Positions 1 to 10,479 of a DNA stretch of 64,000 bases are shown in pieces. The notes beneath the pieces are model-generated. The model saw only the letters and a list, made by a program, of their open reading frames with translations. It searched no databases and was not told the DNA's origin. The number at the start of each line of letters is the position of its first letter. The stretch's first letter is position 1. The position numbers and the translations under genes were made by a program. The stretch spans positions 620,001 to 684,000 of the forward strand of contig KV748216.1 in assembly GCA_001692895.1 (NCBI GenBank). The letters run 5' to 3'. This stretch comes from Cenococcum geophilum 1.58 (taxonomy: Eukaryota > Ascomycota > Dothideomycetes > Gloniales > Gloniaceae).

Positions 1-312
1 TAGGCTATGGCGCTATAGTTCTATATATATAAATCCCTTTAGACAGCTTAATATATACTAGTAGCTATGTCCTAATAGTCTATAAACCTCTAAGTAGGGG
101 TTTACCGCTTCCTAGTAAAGTACTAGGTTGCTAACAACTAATAGGTAGTTTAAAAATAGTAGAGAAGACTAAAAGAAATTACAAAATTACAAAACCTTAA
201 CGCCTACCCCTGTCCTATTTATACCTTATTTCTATTTTTTTACTCTCTAATATCTATCTACTAAAAGCCTAGTAGGAGTTACCTCCCTCTAAGGACCCTA
301 CTGTTATTAGCT
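1..312 (-). mobile_element. LINE 3' end, copy A (cut by window edge)
   Basis: This is 3'-UTR sequence of a non-LTR retrotransposon, recognised by its close match to two other stretches in the window (from about 44310 and from about 48930). All three share a block running from GCTATAGTTCTATATATA through GGAGTTACCTC. The other two copies end in a T-rich tail on the + strand, meaning a poly(A)-like tail on the minus strand. Here the tail lies beyond the window start. Similarity stops near position 312, so this copy looks 5'-truncated. No coding capacity remains. Confidence 0.6.
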
Positions 313-439
313 ACTTTCTTTCTTTTTTTTTATATCTGTAAAACTGTAATGCGTTAATAGAGCCTATAGTTATTAACTATTACATATCTACAGAGCTTAT
401 ACGGCCTTAGGATAACCCTACTAAACGGCTTACCAACGT
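313..439. other. Unassigned AT-rich junction
   Basis: This is the sequence between the LINE fragment and the recognisable Helitron frame. It has a short T-rich run and no interpretable frame. It may be the RIP-decayed upstream part of the Helitron Rep region. Confidence 0.3.
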
Positions 440-1453
440 TATACGGCCTATAATAGTCTATAGGCCCTGCGGTACTAATAACCTAAACGCCCTATATATA
501 GTCGCTGATACTCTAGGCCGTCTGCTAACCTACTTAAAGCGATTTCTAAAGCTATTCTACCTGTTAAGGGAGCCACCCGCGCACGTTCGTCCCGTAACAC
601 CTACGCACGTCCTATAACTACCCCTATTTCTTTTACCACGTTAACCTAGCCTGTTCTATTTCTATATCTAAATATCTTTATATTAACCACGTATAGTTAC
701 GCGTATATAGCCTTCTTTAATTACTACCCCGTTTAGTATATTGTATTCTAGCTCGTGCCCTCTTCCGTAACACTACCCTATAATAGCTATGCATAATAAT
801 AGTTACCCTTAGTGTTGCCGCCGCAATAATTTACGGTTATAGCCTGTCCGCATACTGGGCGATAACGGTGCTATTATAAACCTTAATAACTGCTAGGTCG
901 TACTATATAATTCCTATCTTAGCGTAAAGTATAGAGCCTATATTAACGTTAAGGTCTACGCCTCTATATAGGCCGTAAAGTATATTTATAAGTATATTTA
1001 TAAGGGGACCAACTAAACAACTATATAGCTCTTAGACGATAATAACAAAATTAGTAAGTACCTTTATAGTAGATATATCGGCCCTATAGAGGCCGTCTAG
1101 CGGCTATTTAAGTTCCTAGTTTATAAGGAATACCCCCCTATAATATAGCTCGCCGTATACCTTTCTAGCTAATAGCCTGTTTATTTTTAGCTAAACAAGT
1201 TTATAAAGGACCTATAATAGCGCCTTAAAATAGCCCATTTAACTTTAACTACTTAGTTTTAGTATAACTCTAAAAATACGGATAGTCGTACTACGCTTTA
1301 TTAGGACTTCCCTTATAGATATACCTTTATAGCAAAAATACATTAATAGCAGCGCCGGGTCCGCCTAAAGGATACCGTTATTAGCTATATATATTACTAT
1401 AGCCTTATTACTAGTAAATGGTATTATTTATAGCTGCTACTTACCATTGTTTC
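440..1453 (+). pseudogene. Helitron Rep/helicase polyprotein, upstream half
   Basis: This is the decayed N-terminal part of a Helitron rolling-circle transposase. With TAG/TAA read as former Gln/Trp codons, the + strand gives segments typical of the Helitron helicase-like region: VKYIYKYIYKGTN near 965-1010, YIGPIEAV near 1075-1100, and KEYPP followed by LAVYLSS near 1125-1170. The frame runs to LLLTIV at about 1435-1451, where Gypsy-1 interrupts it. It resumes after 21349 with SSAMSF, the usual next segment in this family. The HUH Rep motifs expected further upstream are not readable. It is RIP-inactivated. Confidence 0.75.
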
Positions 1454-1797
1454 TGTAAGGGCGCGAAGAGACTTTAGGAAAGATTTAAAGGAACGATATA
1501 AATTCTATCTAAATCTAAGGGTATATAGCTCTCGCTAAGAACAAGACGTTATATAAAGAAGAGAAAGGAATAACGGGAGAATTATATAATTAAATAGTTA
1601 GGGGCTTAGTGGTCAATGCGTGCGCATATATACACGCGGTCTTTAATAGACTTTAATAAAATTTAATTAATCTAGCAGAACTTGGCGGAAGTTAATTAAG
1701 CTAGTAGAATTTAGTAGAATTTAGTTAAAGTGTTAGAATTTATCTATTAAGTGTTTTACTAAGATATTCCTACTATAACTAGGCTAGTTTTATTATA
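1454..1797 (-). repeat. Gypsy-1 3' LTR (344 bp)
   Basis: It pairs with 21005-21348 over its full length, and the differences are mostly C/T or G/A. Its internal edge is followed on the + strand by GTACCCCCCCCCACC, which reads on the element's strand as a G-rich polypurine tract, as expected just upstream of a 3' LTR. Confidence 0.9.
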
Positions 1798-1924
1798 GTA
1801 CCCCCCCCCACCTTCAGCTAAAGGTCTAAAACAATTCAATTTAGTTAAAACTTTATAACTTATTGCGTTTTCGTGTATTCGCGTTAAGTAGCGGTATAGC
1901 GTTTTACCGGTTCTAATCGTGAAT

Positions 1925-2076
1925 AGACTAATTAGGATTTTCCATCCCTAGGATAGAAAATCGCTATTAGCTCGGCTAAGGTAATAAGCAGAACTAATAT
2001 CTTTATAGTAGGTCTTAGCAAGGAAAATCTAACTAATTAAATAACTTTAACCGCTAGTTAAAGTTCCATAATATTT
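1925..2076. repeat. Palindrome-containing repeat, copy 1
   Basis: It contains a hairpin (GATTTTCCATCC, 3-nt loop, GGATAGAAAATC, at 1936-1962). About 70 bases later comes AACTTTAACCGCTAGTTAAA. The same pair of blocks recurs at 10285-10440 inside the Copia-type element, there with the flanks of the hairpin inverted. It is probably a small mobile or foldback sequence in the 3' untranslated part of each host. Confidence 0.5.
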
Positions 2077-3664
2077 TATATATTATATAACCGTATTATA
2101 AATATTATAACGTATTTTAAGTTCTTTTTAATTTTAAGCTTCCTGCTATTATATTTCGTATATTCGTGTTAAATAGTAGTTATTTACCTTTATATTATAT
2201 CTATCTAGCTATAGCAGGCCGTAAAGGATAGTCTTTATAGAATTCTCTTACTAGGGAAGGCGTATTAGTCTTAATCTAGTTATAGGTTTCCTAAGTTTAT
2301 ATTTTATATCCTTCCCACTTAATAAGGAGTTTAAATTACTTAGATTATGTTTTTTATTATATATTGTTAATTAAGTTAATAAAGTAAGAACTATTACCGT
2401 TGTTAATAATTATAAAAGGTAGCGGCGGTACTTCGCGAGTTATAGGTTTACCCTTTAAAGGTTACAATAAGCTTATATAAAACGTTAAATATATCTTTAT
2501 TTTAGTTAGTAGTTTAAGCTTATAAGTATACGGGGTTAGCCTCTTCTTAATTTAGTATAGGCCTGTAAACTTCTAATTAAGTTCCTTTAAGGGTCGTTAA
2601 GTCTTTAGGTTTTATATATTTAAGTAAACTATATTACCTTCCTTAAAGTTCTACGCGGGAGCTTATCCTTTATTTATATACTATTCGTATACTATTTAAG
2701 CGTACACTAATTTACTTTATAATAGTTCCGTTAACTGCTTTATTTAATTAGCAAAGTTATACGCGTTAATTAGTTAAATCCTCTTAATTATAGGTCCTAT
2801 TATATTAATTTTAGGTTATAGTTTAAATCTAAGTTAAGGGTCTTATTTGTAGGTTATATAGAATAGCATTACGCCTATTAATTTATTTTTTATATTATTC
2901 GCAATAAACTTAATTAAAGGTAGCCACTTTTCCTAGTTATCTTATAGGTAGGAGCAGTATATTTATAGGTATTATTTTATAATCGCGTTTACAATTTCGG
3001 TTTAACCGTCTATTTCTAGATAAAATATAGTTAAGAGTTATATTTATATACTTAATTATTTATATAGGGCTTACTAGAAGTCTAAAACGAACTAGCTTCT
3101 ATAGTTAGATATTATTAAATTAGGAAGTCTATATAGCTTAAAGACGTATTTAATAAAACATTTAGCTACTAATATTATATTAATTAAGTCTATAGGAATT
3201 ATATATTGCATTTTTATAAGATAGTTAATAACTACTATAATATTTATAAACCTATTACTGTTAAGTAGGTTAACTATAAAGTTAATTAAAATATCTCGCT
3301 CTCTTGGTATTAGAATTGGCAATAATTAAAGTACTCTTTACTTTTTTTATATAAGAGGTCTTCCCATATACGTATATTCTATATACTTAAACGTATTTTT
3401 ATATATAGTTATACATTATAGGCCAGTAATATACTTATTAGATAATCTTATAGGTCTTTATATAGCCAGGATGCCCTACTATAGGGGAATTATATACGAA
3501 TTTAAGTATCTTAAATTATAAGGGTTTAGAATTTGGGCTTACTATCTTCTATTAATAGTATAACCAATTATTACAAATTTCGCATTTAGCGAGTATAATA
3601 TCCTTATATTACCGTTTCCCTATTTAAATTACTTTTATTATATCTACTATTTAGGGGTTATTCT
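2077..3664 (-). pseudogene. Gypsy-1 pol, integrase C-terminal half
   Basis: This is the decayed integrase end of the Gypsy-1 polyprotein. Read on the minus strand with RIP stops as Gln/Trp, the segment around 3060-2830 gives a DGQTE-like motif (from the TDGQTE signature of Gypsy integrases), then a stretch resembling QYLQIYCSYLQDNWEKWLP and a following FIANN. These belong to the DDE catalytic-core end and the post-core region. The frame is cut at 3664 by Gypsy-2 and continues upstream at 17538. The 76-codon open frame at 3092-3322 is a surviving piece of it. It is non-functional. Confidence 0.8.
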
Positions 3665-4088
3665 TGTTACGGACGCTTTAAGTACGATATTATGACTACT
3701 TAGAGAAGAGTCGGAAGAAGCTAGTTAGTTAATATAAGCACGGTCCAAAATAGAGCCGATAGAACCATGTAATAAGGAATAGTAACTAAGGTCATATAAT
3801 GTGATCTATATAATCTATATAATCTACATAATCTATTATAGAGTAGATAGAGCACACGTTTATTATATATAAGAAAGATTTTATAGGAGTACGGTTGTGT
3901 ATTTAAGGACCCTTAATCCCTACCTAAATAGTTCCTTCCTTGTAGTGATTCTCAGAATATAATTAGAGTTAATCTATTAGGCAATCACTCCACTAGTTGT
4001 TATTACGTTGTTAATTTTAATTTGCATTACCTACACACCTAGCCTATTAACGAGCCTATTATAGTTCTTACTATAAGGTTCCGTTACA
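3665..4088 (+). repeat. Gypsy-2 5' LTR (424 bp)
   Basis: It matches 17109-17532 from end to end with TG...CA termini. It contains a short run of CTATATAATCTATATAAT repeats near 3800-3835. Differences from the 3' copy are mainly C/T and G/A transitions. Confidence 0.93.
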
Positions 4089-4129
4089 TAATTACTACCT
4101 AGTTACGGTATTAAATACAGAAAGTTAAA

Positions 4130-5210
4130 TAATATCCCACCAAAAGCAGCCACCACAACGCCATTAACGGCGGCAACTACTTTAAGGTTAGGTAACGACA
4201 CCAATATAGCAGACACTAACTCACAGCAACCTGTAACGGTCGGATAACTATAAGAGATAGTTAACTAGCTAATAGAAAACAATGCGATGTTAGAAAATAG
4301 GATCAATGGGATAGGCGTAGTAAATATTAAGTTACTATTAATTAAGAGGTACTTAGGAGAAAGGTTAAAGCTTAAAGGATTTCTTACGCAAATATACTTT
4401 AAGGTTACATAAGAAGGAGCGAAGCTGCTAATACCTATAGATCGAATAGCGTATACGGGACTATTCCTATTAGAAAGGGCACTTAAGTAGTTTAAGCCTT
4501 ACCTTATAGAGATGTAAGCGAACGGCATAATGACCACTAACTAAGATGTATAGTTTATGTTTATAAGTTAAAAAGGGTTTACGGAGCAACTTATATAAAT
4601 ATTTAAAGACCTAGAGGCAGTAACTACAGTAAAAAGAAAACTCCAAGACATTACGCAATAAACCTCAGTAATTAAGTATATAACGCAGTTTCAGACGTTA
4701 GTAACGCAAGTAGAGTGGAATAATAAGGCACTTATGGCATAGTATAAACAAGGACTTAAGGCTAAAGTCTAGGACGCGATTATCCTAATAGAAGATGCGG
4801 ACACCCTAAGGGAACTAATAGATTAAGTAATTAAGATTAATAATTAGATCTACTAAAGGGAACAGGCTAAGAGAGGCTAGGATAGAGTTTTATAGTTATA
4901 TAAGGCGTAGAGCACGCAACAACCAAAGCTAAGTTAGAAACTATAGTATGGCGTAGAGCCAATAAACCTAAGCGGTACTAGAGAAGCCTATAAGAGATAG
5001 AGTAAGAAACTATAGAAACGTAGAGGTTAAGAATTAATTAATTATAGGACTAAGGATCAGAGGCTAAACTAGGGATCTTAATAGCAGAAGACGTTTAGGC
5101 GGACTCTATAGCAAGAAAAATAGTTTAAAGAAGGAGCTTATATAAATTATAGAAAATAAGGTTATTACGCTAAAGACTATAGAAGTGGTTAGAGTTACCA
5201 CGCAGTAAAA
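4130..5210 (+). pseudogene. Gypsy-2 gag
   Basis: This is the decayed capsid/nucleocapsid frame just after the 5' LTR. Near 5140-5190 the translation gives YINYRK-GYYAKDYRSG, which is what a CCHC zinc knuckle of type CxNCGKxGHYAxDCRSG becomes when its Cys codons (TGT/TGC) are turned to TAT/TAC by RIP and CAC to TAC. That identifies the nucleocapsid end of gag and the coding strand. The upstream part is rich in charged residues, with no distinctive motif. The start codon is not determinable. Confidence 0.65.
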
Positions 5211-5289
5211 GGGACGAGATTAGTGGACAATATATACAGATAAAGGGACAATAATATACTGCGAAGAATAAGAGAATGTTTAATCCGAA

Positions 5290-7090
5290 GCTTTACGTTT
5301 TATTACAATAACGCATACCAAATTTATAAGGACGCTAAGTATAGCGCAAGCTATTAGCTATAAGAGCTATATTTAGCAGAATATAAAGGAACTAATAAAC
5401 CAGTTCATAGATCGGATATTAAAGATAATAAATTCGACGTAGGCGAAATATTTTATAATAATAAGGCAATATAGGCGGTTTACTAGGAACACGTAGCTAT
5501 TAGAGATGTTATATAAGAGGCAAAGGATAATTCCACTACAGAATAGGGAATATTAGTAGGGATTAAGACCCCACTAGATACGATATCTATCGCTTTATAA
5601 GACGCAAGAGAAGTAGAATAGCAAGCTACTTTGGCACTCAATAAAGGCAAAAGGCTAAAAGCTTAAGATTCTTAAGACGAGATATAAGACGACCAAGATT
5701 CTTAAGACAAGATAAGGCAAGCTTAAGGACCTACAATAGACGATAATTGATAGAGCAGAGCAATAGCTTAGTTTAAAGATATACGAATAAGCTTAGGATA
5801 GAGTTTCCTATAGGTATAAGACTCTTAAAACAAGATGAGAACACTAAGTAAGCCTAGTTAGACTAAGGCAGGAGTAAAGCTTAAGTTAAAAGCAAGCCTG
5901 GGATTAGAGAATCTAAGGGACCAAGAATTCGGAGTATAAATAAGGATACCTATAAGTAGAAGGTAAGGGATTAGAGAATCCGCAATACAAATAGTAGTTA
6001 AACTAGGAGACAGATATATAAACCTAGAGGACTTACTAGGAGAATGTAGTGTTTAGCCTAAAGATCGAAATGTTAATACTAAGATTAAGAAGCAGGAAAA
6101 CTTTAAGGATCTATTTACAAGACGCAAACCAAAAGAAACCATAGAAGAATTTAGATAAAGAATTATTGTATAGCAAGAACAGAAACTAGATAAGAGATCT
6201 AGTACATTGGGATATATAAGGGACAGAGCGCCGGTATAAAGAATCACCAATAGGCCTAGGGCAGGCATATTAAGAGCTAAGTGGCTTACCGAACTAGAAA
6301 ACAAAGAGGACTTAGGAATTCTTACTAGGTTTAAAGAACGACATATAAAGGGCTGTTACAATACAGTAATAAGAAGATACTTCCTTACGGATAAGCTATA
6401 TAAACTCCACCAGCTATACTAAAGATAGTATAGGTAAAGGCACAATAATAAGTGGGAAGATTTCTATATATAGTTAGATAAGAAAGTTATCTAAGACTAC
6501 CCAATTATAAAAAAGGCTATAAGTCACATTAAAGGAGCCTTAATTATAATATTAAAAGATCTAGAGGAACAATTAGAGGACTAGAGAAGCGAGAGGCGTA
6601 TCTTAGTACCCGCGAATAAAGTCGCAACGTTTAGATTAGCACGATAGAGGTTTAAACTTAAGGATAAGGATAAGTTAAGAGTTAACCTAAAGCACCTAGC
6701 ACACTATACGCTATTATAGATTACATGCGTGGATGATATATGTAAAATGCATAAGAATCTAAAGGAAAAGAATCGGAAATACCCTGTAAAAATGTATTAG
6801 GCGCTAGATAAGCGATAGTATAGGAACGCCAAGTATATGCACGGCTGGTATTTAGCAGAAGTTTAGAAATTAGGAGACTTAACACTTTAACTAGGAAGAT
6901 TCCTTACGGAAGAATGCTTAGACGGATAATAGTAGTAGGAATACCCAGAGAACACGTGTCTATGGTATATTAAAGACAAAAAGCAAACTAGATATTAGCC
7001 AAAAAGCAAGCCAAGTACACTAGGATTAAGCAGCTAATAGTTAGGAAAAGTAGAGACCCACGGGACTAAAGGGAGCCAGTGGTAGAGCCT
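5290..7090 (+). pseudogene. Extra ~600-codon frame between gag and protease of Gypsy-2
   Basis: This is a long + strand reading frame lying between the gag zinc knuckle and the protease. I do not recognise it. Apart from RIP-type TAG/TAA codons it stays readable over roughly 1.8 kb and is strongly charged, with many Lys, Arg, Glu and Asp. It includes stretches such as YIRDRAPVQRITNRPRAG near 6215-6270 and MYQALDKR near 6792-6815. Most Gypsy polyproteins pass from the zinc knuckle to the protease within about 100-200 residues, so this is a large spacer or an added domain. Reading-frame continuity was judged by eye. Confidence 0.45.
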
Positions 7091-7119
7091 TAGACCCTTA
7101 AAGGAATTCAAGGACAACA

Positions 7120-9927
7120 CCTAAATTTAAGAGTAAAATAGTAAGATTAACAATTTAAAGCGCTAATAGATAGTGGAGAAATATAAAACCACATCTTACT
7201 AGCAGCAGTTAAGAGAATGGGATTACCTTATAGATAGAAGGAATAACTTTATCTATTAGTTATAATTTTAGGAGATCTAATAGCCTATAGAGGAGGGATT
7301 ATCAATCTTAAAATAGGACCTATTTAGATAACTATTAAAAGGAGATAAATTAAGATGTCTTTTAATATATTACCATTAGGGAATAATAAGGCAGTATTAG
7401 GAATGCCTTAGTTACAGGAATATAACCCAAAGATCGATTAGATTACAGGACAGGTCGATATTAGAGATACTTAATGCCGTAAAATACAACAATAAACTAA
7501 GTTAGTATAGTACTAAGCCGGAGCAATATACAAAGAGACTAAGCGAGGCTTAAGTTACGTACTAAAGAGATACTATAAGTATGGCAAGAAGCTATAGAGC
7601 CTAGAAAGTAAAAAGCCAGCAGATTATATAGTATGGGACTATAAGATAGAGTTAGAACTAGGAATAAGTTTAAGATTCTTTCCAATCTATAAGCTTACTA
7701 AAGAAGAAGGTAGAGTACTAAAAGAGTTTATCTAAGAAAATCCACGAAAGGGATACATTAGACTATTATAGTTATTAGTAGGTTATCTAGTACTATTTAT
7801 ACTAAAGAAAAATAGCAAACTAAGGCTGTATATTAACTACAGACAGTTAAACAGCATTACTAGGAAGGATAGATATCCTTTACCCTTAATTAGCGAAATC
7901 TAAGACAGGATAGGCAACGCGCAAATCTTTACGAAGATAGATCTAAGATGGGCGTACCATTAGATTAGAATTAAGGAAGGTAATAAATAGAAGGCAGCCT
8001 TTAAGTCAAAGGAAGGACTATATAAGCTATTAGTTATGCAATTTAGGCTTATAAACGCACTAGCAACGTTTTAAAAGCGTATTAACAATATATTAGGAGA
8101 ACACTTAAATAAGTTTATTATAGTATACCTTAACGACATTATTATCTACTTAATAACTAAGGAAGAGTACGGGGAACACGTTAAATAGGTTTTAAAAAGA
8201 CTATAGGAAGAACAAATACCAATAGCAATTAAGAAATGCGAGTTCTTTACTAGAAAGACCAATTTTATTAGATTTATTATTAAACTAGGCCAACTTAGCA
8301 TAGATCTAAAGAAGATTAAGACCATAGTGAATTAGTAAGAACTAGAGAACGTCACGCAGCTAAGATTGTTTCTAGGGTTTTATAATTACTATAAAAGGTT
8401 TATAGCGCAATGGTTAAAGGACATTAAACCATTTATATAATTAATAAAGAAAAAAGAACTAGGGGCATAGGGAGAGGAACAGCAAAAATTATTTAAAGAA
8501 GTTAAGAGGTTATTCACCCAGGAGCCAGTTCTTAAGATCTATTAACTAAGACTAGAAACGGTTATAGAGACAAATATATTAGACTTTGCACTAGGGGTAT
8601 GCTTTATATAAAAACATTAAGATAGATAGTACCTAGTAGTATACTATAGTTAGAAGATAACACTACTAGAGTTAAACTATAACATTTACAACAAGGAGTT
8701 ATTAGGTATAGTTATAGCATTAAAGGAATAAAGAGTATTCTTACAAGGTATAGAGAAACTATTTATAGTTAAAACGGACTATAAGAACTTAATAGGATTC
8801 CTAATAACAAAGGACCTTAACTAAAGATAGGTTAGATGGGCAGAGATGCTTATAAAATACTATTTTAAGATTTAGCACACTAAGGGTATAGATAATACAC
8901 AAGCAGACGCTCTAAGTTAAAAAGCTGAACTATAGAACAATAAAAAGCCATTAGGGGCTTTACTGCGAAAAAATATAGATGGACTACTTAGATATAATTA
9001 TCTAAAGATTATAGCAACTTAAAAAGACAACAAGCTAGAAAAAGTCTACGAGATACTAAAAAGCTTTTAGGTATAAAAATTTTTAGAAGTATAGCTAGAA
9101 GATCTACAGATGGATATATACAAAAATTGAGAAGTAAAGTATATCCTAAGAAGTATAGCAGAGTATTTCGTAGAGGATTTTTATAAGGGAATAACTTAAG
9201 GACATAACGGAGCTACAGGATTAGTGTTAAGACTCTAGAAGGAGTACATTATTAATAGAATCTAGGGCTTAGCGCAAAAAGTTATAAAAGAATATCTAGA
9301 TTGCTAAAGGAATAAACTAATAAGGCATAAGCTATATAGAAGGCTATAACCTATTAAAATACTANANAGACTATAGGANGTNATATTATAGNACTTTATT
9401 ATTAAGTTACTAAAGTTAAGAGATCCTATTACCAGATAAGATTATAACGCGATCTTAGTAATAGTAGACAAGCTTATAAAGTGGGGATACTTTATAGTAT
9501 ACACAGAGGAAATATCAGCAGAAGATATCGCTAGAATCTATATTAAGGAAGTATTTGCAAGATATAGAGCACTAAGTAAAATTATATTGGATAGAGATTT
9601 AAGATTCGTAGCAGTATTCTAGGAGGTATTCTTAGCGGAGTAAGGAGTTAGAGTAGTAACTTTTACTATATATTATCCGCAGACAGACGGTTAAATAGAA
9701 AGATTAAATTAGACGCTAGAGTAGTATCTAAGACATTATATTAATTATGCATAGAATAATTAGGTATCGCTATTACTAGTTATATAGTTTATATACAATG
9801 CAATACCATATAAAGGAATAGGTATATTACTATTTAAGGCAAATTACGGATATAAGCTAAGAATATTATTATTATCACAATAAGTAAAGAAAACAAGTAG
9901 CACAGCTAAAGAAAGAATAAAGATATT
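7120..9927 (+). pseudogene. Gypsy-2 pol: protease, RT, RNase H, integrase (first part)
   Basis: This is a decayed Ty3/Gypsy pol. The aspartic protease appears as ALIDSGE near 7165-7185, with AVLGMP near 7390-7410. Reverse transcriptase follows: the [12 protein letters not shown]-type block near 7820-7850, a TKIDLRWAYHQIRI block near 7930-7970, and YLNDIIIY (from the YLDD active-site box) near 8128-8152, with one catalytic Asp changed by RIP. RNase H and the connection region run to about 8930. Integrase begins near 9000, with DRDLRF near 9590 and a DGQIERLNQTLEQYL-type segment near 9686-9730. The frame is interrupted by the Copia-type element at 9928 and continues after 15863. Confidence 0.85.
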
Positions 9928-10083
9928 TGTTGGTTTTATAAGGTAATATCACGTATCTACAAGTGGTAGGTAGTATGATGATTGTTGTTCTGTTTCTTTC
10001 TACTCAAGGGCGAGGAGCTTAGGGCTCCTCGCCACGCTAGTGCCGCGGCGACACGTGATGGCAACTTGCCTATATTCCCAACA
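9928..10083 (-). repeat. Copia-type 3' LTR (156 bp)
   Basis: It is nearly identical to 15703-15858. It contains the inverted repeat GGCGAGGAGCTTAGGGCTCCTCGC (two arms of about 10 bases), which would form a strong hairpin in the RNA. It looks largely free of RIP, unlike the interior. Two short open frames that cross this LTR are not genes. Confidence 0.9.
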
Positions 10084-10284
10084 CTGGCAACTCTTCTTTT
10101 GCGGTTGCTATCTATATATATATACCGCTCGACTAGCATAACAAATATTAATCCTCCTTACTTACTATTGCTATTATAATATGAGTCTCGCTGTCCTAAA
10201 ATTTACCTCTTAGCACGTGGTGCTTTCTTACTTAGGAGTTATAGGTAGATATCTTATTTAGAGGGCCACTAAGGCGCTAGTAGT

Positions 10285-10440
10285 AAGTGAGCTAATAGCA
10301 ATTTTCTATCCCGGGGATAGAAAATCCTAATTGGCTAGGTTAAGTTAGGGTCTGTAGAATATTATACTTCTCCCTTTAAAAAAGTCTTAGTAAGAGAATC
10401 TAACTAATTAGATAACTTTAACCGCTAGTCAAAGTTCCTG
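10285..10440. repeat. Palindrome-containing repeat, copy 2
   Basis: Related to 1925-2076. The hairpin here is ATTTTCTATCC-CGG-GGATAGAAAAT at 10301-10325. Its two flanks are exchanged relative to copy 1 (GAGCTAATAGC now precedes it and CTAATTGGCT follows). The downstream block AACTTTAACCGCTAGTCAAA keeps the same orientation. Confidence 0.5.
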
Positions 10441-10479
10441 GATATCTTAAGACCTTACATAACTAAGAAATTTCTACGG

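Noticed and set aside
9957-10179. Two overlapping short open frames on opposite strands
   Set aside because: Both cross the Copia-type LTR hairpin and its edge. LTR sequence is not coding.
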